A DNA stretch of 64,000 nt from Pseudotabrizicola alkalilacus (GTDB taxonomy: Bacteria > Pseudomonadota > Alphaproteobacteria > Rhodobacterales > Rhodobacteraceae), in NCBI RefSeq assembly GCF_003443995.1, contig NZ_QWEY01000002.1, positions 248,001 through 312,000 on the forward strand, in the 5' to 3' direction. Shown here one piece after another: positions 51,648-59,140 of the stretch. Within the stretch, counting starts at the first letter, position 1; each line of letters begins with the position of its first letter. The notes under the pieces are model-generated. The model worked only from the letters and a program-made list of their open reading frames with translations, was not told where the DNA came from and did not search any database. Made by a program: the position numbers and the translations under genes.

Positions 51648-51884
51648 ATGCCCATCATCGCCCTGATCATCATCGGTGCCGCCGCCGGCTTTCTGGCGAC
51701 GCGGATGATGAAACTTGAAACCGATGTGCTGACCACGGTGGCCATCGGTGTCTTTGGCGCGCTGATAGGCGGCTTTGCCCTGCGGTTTCTGATCACCATC
51801 ACCGGCTGGATGGCTGGCTTTGTCGGCGCGGTGCTTGGGGCGCTGGTGCTGGCCTGGGTCTGGAAAACCTACATCGCTAAGTAA
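51648..51884 (+). CDS. small membrane protein, GlsB/YeaQ-like
   Basis: A 78-residue protein made almost entirely of three hydrophobic segments with Gly-rich turns: IIIGAAAGFLATRMM, VAIGVFGALIGGFAL and GFVGAVLGALVLAWVW. This Gly-patterned three-helix form is that of the transglycosylase-associated/GlsB/YeaQ/YmgE stress family, whose function is not known. A ribosome site (CCGGAGG) lies just upstream. Its last 8 nt overlap the convergent TetR gene. Confidence 0.75.
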   Translation: MPIIALIIIGAAAGFLATRMMKLETDVLTTVAIGVFGALIGGFALRFLITITGWMAGFVGAVLGALVLAWVWKTYIAK

Positions 51885-52398
51885 GCCGCTTCACCGCGTC
51901 TTTCAGCTTGAAGCCCTTGTCGCCGACAGTCTGCCATAGCAACTGCCCCTGCCAGGCGGCAAACAGCAGCGCCGCCGCCTCGCGCCCCTTGGCCCCGCCG
52001 CCCAGACGCACCGCCAGCGCCTGCTCCACCCGCACCCGCCAGGCAATGGCCCGCAGTCGCAGCGTGGGGTCATCCAGATGCCGCACCAAAAGCGGCAGGT
52101 CCGCCGCATCGCCGCTGTCCTCGCTCAGCGCCTTGACCAGCATCTGCGCGCCCTTGACCGACAGATCCGACGCACCCTCTGCCGCATCCGCCGCCCGGTC
52201 CAGCGCATCCCAGCCATCGAGCAGCGCCGCCCGCACCATGCCTTCCTGACTGCCGTATCGCTGCACCAGCGTCGGCGCGGCCAGCCCGGTCGCGCGCGAC
52301 ACCGCGCCAAAGCTGGCGGCCCGCTCGCCCGACAGCAGCATCAGGGCGCGGATACGGGCAAAAACCAGCGGGTCAGGGATAAGCTTTGTGCGTGACAT
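51877..52398 (-). CDS. TetR-type transcriptional regulator
   Basis: A 173-residue protein. The N-terminal helix-turn-helix covers FARIRALMLLSGERAASFGAVSRATGLAAPTLVQRYGSQEGMVRA (in the order seen, about 13-57), matching the TetR pattern with the recognition helix followed by Y-x-S-x-x-G/K. The C-terminal ligand domain is short and Ala/Leu-rich. It is the last gene of the minus-strand run from ispH and lies 21 nt after the TRIC gene, so it may regulate that transcript. The ligand is unknown. Confidence 0.82.
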   Translation of the reverse strand: MSRTKLIPDPLVFARIRALMLLSGERAASFGAVSRATGLAAPTLVQRYGSQEGMVRAALLDGWDALDRAADAAEGASDLSVKGAQMLVKALSEDSGDAADLPLLVRHLDDPTLRLRAIAWRVRVEQALAVRLGGGAKGREAAALLFAAWQGQLLWQTVGDKGFKLKDAVKRLT

Positions 52399-52419
52399 GA
52401 CGTGAATATAAACGCCAGT

Positions 52420-53094
52420 TCACTTGTCGCGCAAGTCCTGACGCTTGGGCGGCAGGGTGCGGGCGGGCCGGGGCCGGTACACCGGCAAGCGCCAGCCAAA
52501 CAGCAGGCTGCCCGCGCGCAGCGTAAGCGTCACCGCCGCACAGGTCAGCAGTTCCAGCCCGCCCGCCACCCCGGCACGCTCTGCCACAATCGCGGCCAGC
52601 GCCCCGGCAAAGGCGCAAGTGACATACAGCTCGCCCTGTTTCAGCACCAAGGGCACCTCGTTGCACACCACGTCGCGCATCAGCCCGCCCATGCAGCCCG
52701 TCACCATCCCCATGATCAGGATCACCGGCCAGCCCATGCCCTGACTCGCCGCTGCCGCCACCCCGGCAGGCACCGCCACCGCCAAAGCACAGGCATCCAG
52801 CCACAGGATCGCGCGATAGCGGCTTTCCAGCAGATGGGCAGCAAAGAACACGATTACCGCGGCAAGGGTCGCCACGCCCAGCATCCAAGGGTCCACGATC
52901 CAGAACACATCGCGGTTCAGCAGCACATCGCGCAGCGTGCCGCCGCCGGTGGCGGTCAGACTGGCGATGAAGATGAAGCCCACAACATCCAGCTGCGCGC
53001 GGCTGGCGACCAGCGCCCCGGTCAGCGCGAACACCGCAACCGAAGCATAATCCAGAAACGGCAGCAGCCAGAGCAGGCCCTGCGCGGTCGTCAT
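52420..53094 (-). CDS. TRIC-type (UPF0126/YadS) channel family membrane protein
   Basis: A 224-residue inner-membrane protein with about seven hydrophobic segments in two repeats, each with a conserved Gly-rich turn: [16 protein letters not shown] in the first and [17 protein letters not shown] in the second. These motifs define the bacterial relatives of trimeric intracellular cation channels, formerly UPF0126. A potassium-channel function is known for some members; earlier literature also suggests glycine transport. The start overlaps the rnhA stop by 4 nt. The C-terminal tail is basic and Pro-rich. Confidence 0.88.
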   Translation of the reverse strand: MTTAQGLLWLLPFLDYASVAVFALTGALVASRAQLDVVGFIFIASLTATGGGTLRDVLLNRDVFWIVDPWMLGVATLAAVIVFFAAHLLESRYRAILWLDACALAVAVPAGVAAAASQGMGWPVILIMGMVTGCMGGLMRDVVCNEVPLVLKQGELYVTCAFAGALAAIVAERAGVAGGLELLTCAAVTLTLRAGSLLFGWRLPVYRPRPARTLPPKRQDLRDK

Positions 53095-53552
53095 GGCTTG
53101 CCCGGCTTGAACGGGGCCATGCCCGCACGGGCCAGCGCATCGGCGCGCTCATTCTCGACATGGCCGGCGTGGCCCTTGATCCAGCGCCATTCTACCTTGT
53201 GCCGCGCCTGCGCTGTCTCCAGCCGCTGCCACAGCTCGATATTCTTCACCGGCTTGTTGTCGGCGGTCTTCCAGCCCCGGCGTTTCCAGCTGTGAATCCA
53301 GGTGGTCACGCCGTTCTTCACATAGGCGCTGTCGGTGACGATGATCAGATCCGACGGTCGCGACAGCGCCTCCAGCGCCGAAATCGCCGCCATCAGCTCC
53401 ATCCGGTTGTTGGTGGTGTCCGCTTCGCCGCCGTACAACTCGCGCTCTTTCAGCACCGCATCGGCGTCGCGGGCGATCATCAGCACCCCCCAGCCGCCGG
53501 GGCCGGGATTGCCGGAACAGGCACCGTCAGTATAGGCGTAAAGTTGTGGCAT
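53091..53552 (-). CDS. rnhA: ribonuclease HI
   Basis: RNase H cuts RNA in RNA-DNA hybrids. The 153-residue protein has the four catalytic acids: Asp in [16 protein letters not shown], Glu in [13 protein letters not shown], Asp in [11 protein letters not shown] and Asp in [12 protein letters not shown], with the WIKGHAGH handle region. The start at 53552 ([10 protein letters not shown]) is preferred because AGGGG precedes it; ATG at 53564 would add four residues. It overlaps the TRIC gene by 4 nt. In the same direction ispH lies 1.3 kb upstream. Confidence 0.96.
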   Translation of the reverse strand: MPQLYAYTDGACSGNPGPGGWGVLMIARDADAVLKERELYGGEADTTNNRMELMAAISALEALSRPSDLIIVTDSAYVKNGVTTWIHSWKRRGWKTADNKPVKNIELWQRLETAQARHKVEWRWIKGHAGHVENERADALARAGMAPFKPGKP

Positions 53553-53611
53553 CGGACCCCTCATCTCATGGCGCCGGGATAGGCCGGGGCGGGGCAGGGG
53601 TCAACGCCCGA

Positions 53612-54064
53612 TCAGCCGAGGATCGGCACCAGCAGACAGATCAGCACCACCCCCGTCAGCCCGGCGCGGAACCGCAGCCACCAATCCGGCGCAGTGCCCA
53701 TCTTCCAGAAATGCCAGTCCAGCAGTAAAAGCCCAAGAAAACCGGCGAACAGGTTGACGGCCGCATCCCCCGCGCTGCCGTTGACCATGAAAAACGCCCA
53801 CAATGCCGGGGCCACCGACAGGATATAGCCCGTCGCCGCCTCTGGCCCGCTGGCCTTGGTCGCAAAGCCCCAAAGCACGCCCGACATGAACGACAGGATC
53901 ACGGTGCCATAGGTCAGGCTGACATAGCTGCCGATGAACAGCGGCCCCATGTATTGCGCGCCCCATCCAGCCAGCCCCGGCAAAAGCCCGGTGGCCGCGC
54001 CCCAGACAAAGGGCAGCAACCCGGCCACCCCAAGGATCAGGGCCGTTCTCGGAATAGGCTCCAC
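53612..54064 (-). CDS. DUF3429 family membrane protein
   Basis: A 150-residue inner-membrane protein with about four to five hydrophobic segments. IPRTALILGVAGLLPFVWG near the start, SLTYGTVILSFMSGVLWGF in the middle and LLLLDWHFWKMGTAPDWWLRFRAGLT near the end are the blocks I associate with DUF3429 proteins, for which no function is known. The start is a GTG at 54064 with AGGTGG nearby; an ATG 34 codons upstream gives a non-hydrophobic extension and is less likely. It lies between lysE and rnhA. Confidence 0.78.
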   Translation of the reverse strand: MEPIPRTALILGVAGLLPFVWGAATGLLPGLAGWGAQYMGPLFIGSYVSLTYGTVILSFMSGVLWGFATKASGPEAATGYILSVAPALWAFFMVNGSAGDAAVNLFAGFLGLLLLDWHFWKMGTAPDWWLRFRAGLTGVVLICLLVPILG

Positions 54065-54184
54065 CGCACCACCTGCAACAACTTCATTGGCCGCAAGTGA
54101 TAGCCCGCTCCGGCGTGGGGTCCAGTCATGGGCACCAAAATGACGGCGCTGTTGCCGCCCTGCCATGCGCCCCGGATCGGGGTT

Positions 54185-54793
54185 TCAGGCGCGCTCCAGC
54201 GCCAGACGCGCCCCAAGCGCGGCAAAAGATGCCGCAAACGCCCGCCGCATCCCGGTCATCAGCCGGGGCGAGGCCAGCACCGCATCGCGCCCCGAGGCCG
54301 CGAGCGCCGCATAAAGTGCAAAGGTCACAAAGGTCATCGCGGTAAACCCGGCCCCCAGTTCCACCATCGCGGCCAGACTTGTGGCTTCTCCCGCAGGCAG
54401 GAATTGCGGCAGAAAGGCCACGAAAAACAACGGCAGTTTGGGGTTCAGCAGGTTCAGCACAACCCCGCGCCAGACCAGTTGCCGCGCCGTGCCCCCGTCA
54501 GCCGCTTGCACTGCCATCGACCCGGTCGATTGCAACACCGCCCAAGCCATCCACAACAGATAGGCCACGCCCGCATATTTGATGGTCTGGAACAACAGCG
54601 CCGAAGCATGCAGCACCGCCGCCAGCCCCGCCATCGCGATGCCCAGATGAAATACCGTCGCCAGCGTACAGCCCACAGCCGCCCATAGCCCCGCCCGCAA
54701 CCCACCGCCCAGCGTGACAGACAGGGTATAAACCACGCCGATCCCCGGTGTGATGCAGACGACAAAGGCGGTCAGCAGAAACTCGGGGCTCAT
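54185..54793 (-). CDS. LysE family translocator
   Basis: A 202-residue inner-membrane exporter with about six hydrophobic segments. ITPGIGVVYTLSVTLGGG replaces the usual TPGPN-type motif by TPGIG, and LNLLNPKLPLFFVAFLPQF is typical of the family. The changed motif suggests a different substrate from the LysE gene at 1.5 kb. It starts 18 nt after the ispH stop and is probably co-transcribed with it; the substrate is unknown. Confidence 0.88.
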   Translation of the reverse strand: MSPEFLLTAFVVCITPGIGVVYTLSVTLGGGLRAGLWAAVGCTLATVFHLGIAMAGLAAVLHASALLFQTIKYAGVAYLLWMAWAVLQSTGSMAVQAADGGTARQLVWRGVVLNLLNPKLPLFFVAFLPQFLPAGEATSLAAMVELGAGFTAMTFVTFALYAALAASGRDAVLASPRLMTGMRRAFAASFAALGARLALERA

Positions 54794-54811
54794 GAGGTCA
54801 CCTTTCCGGGC

Positions 54812-55765
54812 CTAGACAGGCTCGCGCAGGATGCGCGGCACTTTGAATTCCACATTCTCCTGCGCGGTCTCGACCAGCTCAACCGTGGTCGCAAACCGGG
54901 CGCGAAAGGCGTCGAGCACCTCGTTCACCAGCACCTCCGGCGCAGAGGCCCCCGCCGTGATGCCGACCGACCGGATACCCTCCAGCGCGCGCCAGTCGAT
55001 ATCTGTTGCCCGCTGGATCAGCTGCGAATAGCCGCAGCCCGCCGCCGACCCCACCTCGACCAGCCGTTTGGAGTTCGACGAATTCGGCGCGCCGATCACC
55101 AAGAGCGCATCAATGCGCGGGGCAATCGCCTTGACCGCCATCTGCCGGTTGGTGGTGGCATAGCAGATATCCTCATGCGCGGGCGCATGGATCGCGGGAA
55201 ACCGCGCCTTCAGCGCCGCCGCGATATCGGCCGTGTCATCGACCGACAGCGTGGTCTGCGTGATAAAGGCCAGCTTTTCCGGGTCACGCACCTGCAACCC
55301 CGCCACATCGGCCACCGTTTCCACCAGCAGCACCTCGCCATCCGGCAGTTGCCCCATGGTGCCCACGGTTTCCGGGTGGCCCGCATGGCCGATCATAATC
55401 ATCTGCAGCCCGGCCTCATGATGCCGCGCCGCCTCGTTATGCACCTTGGTCACCAAGGGGCAGGTGGCATCCACCGCGATCATCTCGCGCCGCGCCGCTT
55501 CGGCGGGCACCGCTTTCGGCACGCCATGCGCCGAAAACACCACCGGGCGGTCGGGCGGGCAGTCGTCCAGCTCTTCGACAAACACCGCGCCCTGCGCGCG
55601 CAGGGCATCGACCACAAACTTGTTGTGCACGATCTCGTGCCGCACATAGACCGGCGCGCCCCATTTGACCAAGGCCAGCTCCACAATCTTGATCGCGCGG
55701 TCCACCCCGGCGCAAAACCCGCGTGGCGCGGCAAGGTACAGATGCAGGGGCGGCAGATCGGTCAT
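54812..55765 (-). CDS. ispH: 4-hydroxy-3-methylbut-2-enyl diphosphate reductase
   Basis: IspH (LytB) makes IPP and DMAPP in the last step of the MEP isoprenoid pathway using a [4Fe-4S] cluster. The 317-residue protein keeps the three cluster cysteines, Cys18 ([11 protein letters not shown]), Cys102 (VDATCPLV) and Cys201 ([11 protein letters not shown]), the catalytic Glu in HEIVHN-context and the [10 protein letters not shown] substrate loop. It leads the minus-strand run to tetR. The ribosome site is weak. It is divergent from the VOC gene by about 200 nt. Confidence 0.96.
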   Translation of the reverse strand: MTDLPPLHLYLAAPRGFCAGVDRAIKIVELALVKWGAPVYVRHEIVHNKFVVDALRAQGAVFVEELDDCPPDRPVVFSAHGVPKAVPAEAARREMIAVDATCPLVTKVHNEAARHHEAGLQMIMIGHAGHPETVGTMGQLPDGEVLLVETVADVAGLQVRDPEKLAFITQTTLSVDDTADIAAALKARFPAIHAPAHEDICYATTNRQMAVKAIAPRIDALLVIGAPNSSNSKRLVEVGSAAGCGYSQLIQRATDIDWRALEGIRSVGITAGASAPEVLVNEVLDAFRARFATTVELVETAQENVEFKVPRILREPV

Positions 55766-55968
55766 GGCGGGCCTATAGGGTCAGGGCTGTCTCAGAGGTA
55801 AGGGTATGCGCGCCAGAGGTCCAGTCTTGCCCCGCATTTTGCCGCACTTTCCGGTGAGCCCCTTGCGCCCGACGCTGACCCGGCCAGCCAACGCACTGTC
55901 GCGATCTTTCAAGACAAGCCGCCCGGTCTGCGGCAAACAGGCATGATCAGACTCCAAAAGGTGCCCCC

Positions 55969-56364
55969 ATGATCCTGCGCTATACCATATTCTACGTTGC
56001 CGATGTTGCCGCCACACTCGACTTTTACGAGCGGGCCTTTGACCTGCAACGGGCCTTTCTGCACGACTCCGGCGACTATGGCGAGCTTGCGACCGGCGAG
56101 ACAAAGCTCGCCTTCTCTTCGCTGACACTGATGCGCCAGCTGGGCAAGTCGCCCGGCACACCCGATGCCGCCGCCCCGGTGTTCGAGGTGGCGTTCGAGA
56201 CCACGGACGTTCGGGCGGCCTATGACCGTGCGGTCGCGGCGGGTGCCGCCCCGGTGCAACCCCCGCGCGACGAACCCTGGGGCCAGACTACATCTTATGT
56301 CAGCGATCCGAATGGTTATCTGGTCGAGATCTGTTCTGTCGTCCAGTTGCCCAACGCAGGCTGA
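55969..56364 (+). CDS. VOC family (glyoxalase/bleomycin-resistance-like) protein
   Basis: A 131-residue cytoplasmic protein of the vicinal-oxygen-chelate fold with paired beta-alpha-beta-beta-beta modules: RYTIFYVADVAATLDFYERAFDL opens the first and VFEVAFETTDVRAAYDRAVAAGA the second, ending in SYVSDPNGYLVEIC. A metal-ligand His at the usual first position is not seen, but Glu in VEIC is. Function ranges from lyases to resistance proteins. The last 49 nt overlap the convergent AraC gene, so the two transcripts are antisense to each other. Confidence 0.85.
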   Translation: MILRYTIFYVADVAATLDFYERAFDLQRAFLHDSGDYGELATGETKLAFSSLTLMRQLGKSPGTPDAAAPVFEVAFETTDVRAAYDRAVAAGAAPVQPPRDEPWGQTTSYVSDPNGYLVEICSVVQLPNAG

Positions 56365-56978
56365 GCCAGAACCGCAAGGGCGGGGCCATCCCGCCGCAAC
56401 CGGGCCGGGGTGGTTCCGAACCAGCGCAGCAGATCGCGGGTCATATGCGCCTGATCGCTGAACCCGCAGTCACAGGCCACCTCGGCCAATGGCCTGCCCT
56501 GCGCCAGCCGCAGCACCGCCCGCCGCGCCCGGCCCAAAAGCCGCCAGAACTCGGGCGGAGGCAGCGACTGGCTGGCAAAATGTCGCTGCAAGGTGCGCAG
56601 CGATACCCCCTGATCGCGCGCAACCCTGCCTGCAGTCGCGTCTGGCAGGGTGAGCGCCAGAATGGTGTCATCGACCTCGCCCCAAGCGCCAAGCGCATTG
56701 CCAAGAATCTCAGCCACCCGCCCCGGCTCTGCCGCCACCCGCGTCAGCAGCTCCGGCGAGATCTCTGCGCCGGGGCGCAACCTGTAGCCGGTTATCCGGG
56801 TTCCGGCCTCGGTCACCACAGCACGCGGGCGCAGGTCAAACCCGGTCAGCTTGACCGAAATCGCGCCGCACGCATCCTGTATCACCAGCACATCGCGGCA
56901 GCCGTCGGGAAACACCGTATGCCGCACCTGCCGTGCGGCGCTGTGATCCCAGCGGTGAAACCCGTCATGACTGGTCAT
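56316..56978 (-). CDS. AraC family transcriptional regulator
   Basis: A 220-residue protein. The N-terminal domain opens with VRHTVFPDGCRDVLVIQD, the DUF6597-type ligand domain. The C-terminal AraC domain has two helix-turn-helix units: GRVARDQGVSLRTLQRHFAS and LAEVACDCGFSDQAHMTRDLLRWFG, ending in TPARLRR. Length is that of compact members. The frame runs into the VOC gene and ends at a TAA at 56316-56318. Convergence with the VOC gene suggests, but does not show, a regulatory link. Confidence 0.9.
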   Translation of the reverse strand: MTSHDGFHRWDHSAARQVRHTVFPDGCRDVLVIQDACGAISVKLTGFDLRPRAVVTEAGTRITGYRLRPGAEISPELLTRVAAEPGRVAEILGNALGAWGEVDDTILALTLPDATAGRVARDQGVSLRTLQRHFASQSLPPPEFWRLLGRARRAVLRLAQGRPLAEVACDCGFSDQAHMTRDLLRWFGTTPARLRRDGPALAVLAQPALGNWTTEQISTR

Positions 56979-57370
56979 GCCGTTACCTTGTCACGGCGCT
57001 TCTTGCGGCCCACCCGATGTGCAGGCTGGTAGGCCGGCCCTGCTTCAAAAGGTCTGATCAGATTATCCATGCCAACGCATTCCGACATCGAAAAAATGTA
57101 AGATACTGATGTAGATGTCATATATTGGCTCTGCGCCAATCACAATGACACCGCGACCCCGCAAGCGATCATAGAGCGGGCCAAAGCCGCGGCGCGGGCT
57201 GGCATCGTATCGAATCCGGCCAGCCGAATGGCACCGCACCATCGCCTTTTGCCAACGCCAGGCCTTGCCGAAGTCGGCCCACGCCTGCGTTGTCTGGTGC
57301 AGGCGCACCGGCTTTCAAAAAGCCGGGGACCGCCAAACGCATAACGGGGCGCCACAGCGCCCCGTTTTCC
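56979..57370. other. 392-nt intergenic region, no assigned gene
   Basis: No tRNA or known small RNA was recognised. The first 100 nt are AT-richer (around 57080-57125) and contain GACATC and GATGTC as an inverted repeat. On the plus strand a frame stays open from about 57101 to a TAA near 57343 with no ATG at its start. Two hairpins close the region (57309-57326 and 57343-57366). It could hold the AraC promoter plus an undescribed small transcript or gene remnant. Confidence 0.5.
57343..57368. terminator. terminator hairpin at the 3' end of the NYN gene
   Basis: AACGGGGCGC at 57343-57352, loop CACA, GCGCCCCGTT at 57357-57366 with TT then CC after it on the plus strand. A perfect 10-bp stem. 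It lies 4 nt past the stop of the minus-strand NYN gene, but the T run follows it on the plus strand, so it fits termination of a plus-strand transcript at least as well. Confidence 0.75.
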
Positions 57371-57949
57371 TTACTTCACCATCTCGGTCGTTTCTTCCCG
57401 CTCGCCAAGGGTGCGCGGTTCGCGGGGCGGGCGGCCGATCACGTCGCGCAGCTCGTCCAGCTCGATGAAGTTGTCGCACTGGCGGCGCAGCTCATCAGAA
57501 ATCATTGGTGGCTGGCTGCGGATGGTTGACACGACTGACACTCGAACCCCCTGACGTTGCAGGCTCTCGATCAGCGGCCGGAAATCCCCATCCCCGGAAA
57601 ACAACACGATATGGTCCACACGCGGCGCAAGCTCCATGGCATCGACGGCCAGTTCGATATCCATGTTGCCCTTGACCTTCCGGCGGCCCTGGCTGTCGGT
57701 GTATTCCTTGGCGGGTTTGGTCACCATGCTGAAGCCGTTGTAATGCAGCCAGTCCACCAGCGGGCGGATCGGCGAATACTCGTCATTTTCCAGCAAGGCG
57801 GTGTAGTAAAATGCCCGCAGCAATTTGCCGCGCCGCATGAATTCCTGCCTCAAGAGCTTGTAGTCAATGTCAAACCCCAGCGATTTGGCCGCGGCGTAAA
57901 GGTTTGAACCATCAATAAACAACGCAAGCCGTTCGTCTTTGTAAAACAT
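57371..57949 (-). CDS. NYN-domain (LabA/DUF88) protein
   Basis: A 192-residue cytoplasmic protein of the PIN-like NYN nuclease family. The acid residues fall in [18 protein letters not shown] (Asp in FIDGSN), [14 protein letters not shown] (Asp) and [18 protein letters not shown] (SGDGDF), the usual metal-binding set. LabA-type proteins are thought to process RNA; none of this class has a firm substrate in alphaproteobacteria to my knowledge. The C-terminal tail is Pro/Glu-rich. The start follows GAGGGG. It is divergent from folK by 148 nt. Confidence 0.9.
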   Translation of the reverse strand: MFYKDERLALFIDGSNLYAAAKSLGFDIDYKLLRQEFMRRGKLLRAFYYTALLENDEYSPIRPLVDWLHYNGFSMVTKPAKEYTDSQGRRKVKGNMDIELAVDAMELAPRVDHIVLFSGDGDFRPLIESLQRQGVRVSVVSTIRSQPPMISDELRRQCDNFIELDELRDVIGRPPREPRTLGEREETTEMVK

Positions 57950-58097
57950 CTATAATTCCCCTCGAAATTCCTGTCCCGGTCGCGCCGTCTGCGAGTGGTC
58001 TGCTGGCGAACGGATATGGCGCGGTCAAAACACAGGAGTTAGTATCAGGTCAGAACTTTGCGCTGCAAGCTGGTCTATACGAAAGTGTAAGAGATTC

Positions 58098-58673
58098 ATG
58101 ACGAACAAAATGCAGGCTTTGGTAGCGTTTGGTGCCAACCTTCCCCTTGGTGACACCTTGCCAGAGCAGATCATCGTCTCCGCGATGGCCAGCCTTGGCA
58201 ATAGTGATATTAAAGTGATGATTCAAAGCGGTTTGTTCAAGACGCCCTGCTTTCCAAAAAATGCCGGTCCCGATTATGTGAACGCGGCAGCGGTGCTGGA
58301 ACTGGCACCTTCGGTCACGCCGCAGGCCCTCTTGCAGCACCTGCACGCGGTCGAATCCCGCTTTGGCCGCAGCCGGGATACCCGCTGGGGGATGCGCACG
58401 CTGGATATTGACCTGCTGGCGTTCGGCGATCTGGTCCTGCCTGACGTCCTCACCCAGACCCAGTGGCGCGACCTGCCCCCGGACCAGCAGGTCCGCCTGA
58501 CGCCAACCGAGCTGATCCTGCCGCACCCGAGGCTTCAGGACCGGGCCTTTGTGCTGGTGCCGCTGGCCGAGGTTGCGCCGGACTGGGTTCACCCGCTGTT
58601 GCAGCGCAGTGTTGCGCAGATGCTGGCCGCACTTCCGGCCGCAGATCGCGCCGAGGTGCAGGCGCTTTCCTGA
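58098..58673 (+). CDS. folK: HPPK, 2-amino-4-hydroxy-6-hydroxymethyldihydropteridine diphosphokinase
   Basis: FolK pyrophosphorylates hydroxymethyl-dihydropterin for folate synthesis. The 191-residue protein has [12 protein letters not shown] at the N-terminus, [39 protein letters not shown] (the RWGPRxLDIDLL signature, with Met for Pro) and [20 protein letters not shown]. The insert near 115-135 is longer than in E. coli. The start has a weak ribosome site. It is followed by rpoZ, an order common in this group. Confidence 0.94.
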   Translation: MTNKMQALVAFGANLPLGDTLPEQIIVSAMASLGNSDIKVMIQSGLFKTPCFPKNAGPDYVNAAAVLELAPSVTPQALLQHLHAVESRFGRSRDTRWGMRTLDIDLLAFGDLVLPDVLTQTQWRDLPPDQQVRLTPTELILPHPRLQDRAFVLVPLAEVAPDWVHPLLQRSVAQMLAALPAADRAEVQALS

Positions 58674-58759
58674 CCCACCCCGGAATCCGGGGTTGTCAAG
58701 GCCCGGCATCGCGCGTAAACACTCACTTTCCATGCCCCCAAGACCTACTGGAGTCGTCC

Positions 58760-59113
58760 ATGGCCCGCGTGACGGTTGAAGACTGCGTTGACAAGGTTCC
58801 GAATCGGTTCGAACTGGTGATGCTCGCCGCCCACCGGGCGCGCGAAATCCAGTCCGGCTCGCCTCTGACCATTGATCGCGACAATGACAAGAATCCGGTC
58901 GTCGCCCTGCGCGAGATCGCCGATGAAACCCAGTCGGCAGAATCGCTGCGCGAGCGGATGATCGAAAGCCATCAGACCCAGATCGAGGTTGATGAGCCCG
59001 AAGATGATCAGATGGCCCTGCTGATGTCGGGCGAGATTGACCGTCCGATGCAGGACGACATGTCCGAAGAAAAGCTGCTGCGCGCCCTGATGGAAGCACA
59101 GGGCGAACTCTAA
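58760..59113 (+). CDS. rpoZ: RNA polymerase omega subunit
   Basis: Omega binds beta-prime and stabilises RNA polymerase. The 117-residue protein has [26 protein letters not shown] and [12 protein letters not shown], the conserved core (1-65), and then the acidic C-terminal extension typical of alphaproteobacteria ([15 protein letters not shown]). GGAG lies 9 nt before the ATG. The next gene is the (p)ppGpp synthetase/hydrolase, an order seen in many proteobacteria; omega also contributes to the ppGpp site on polymerase, so the pairing makes sense functionally. Confidence 0.96.
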   Translation: MARVTVEDCVDKVPNRFELVMLAAHRAREIQSGSPLTIDRDNDKNPVVALREIADETQSAESLRERMIESHQTQIEVDEPEDDQMALLMSGEIDRPMQDDMSEEKLLRALMEAQGEL

Positions 59114-59140
59114 TCCGGGGGGAACCCCGCTTCAGGGGCG

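Noticed and set aside
57063-57308. An 81-codon minus-strand frame between the AraC and NYN genes
   Set aside because: No ribosome site, no recognisable domain and an implausible composition; it is not better than chance in this GC range.
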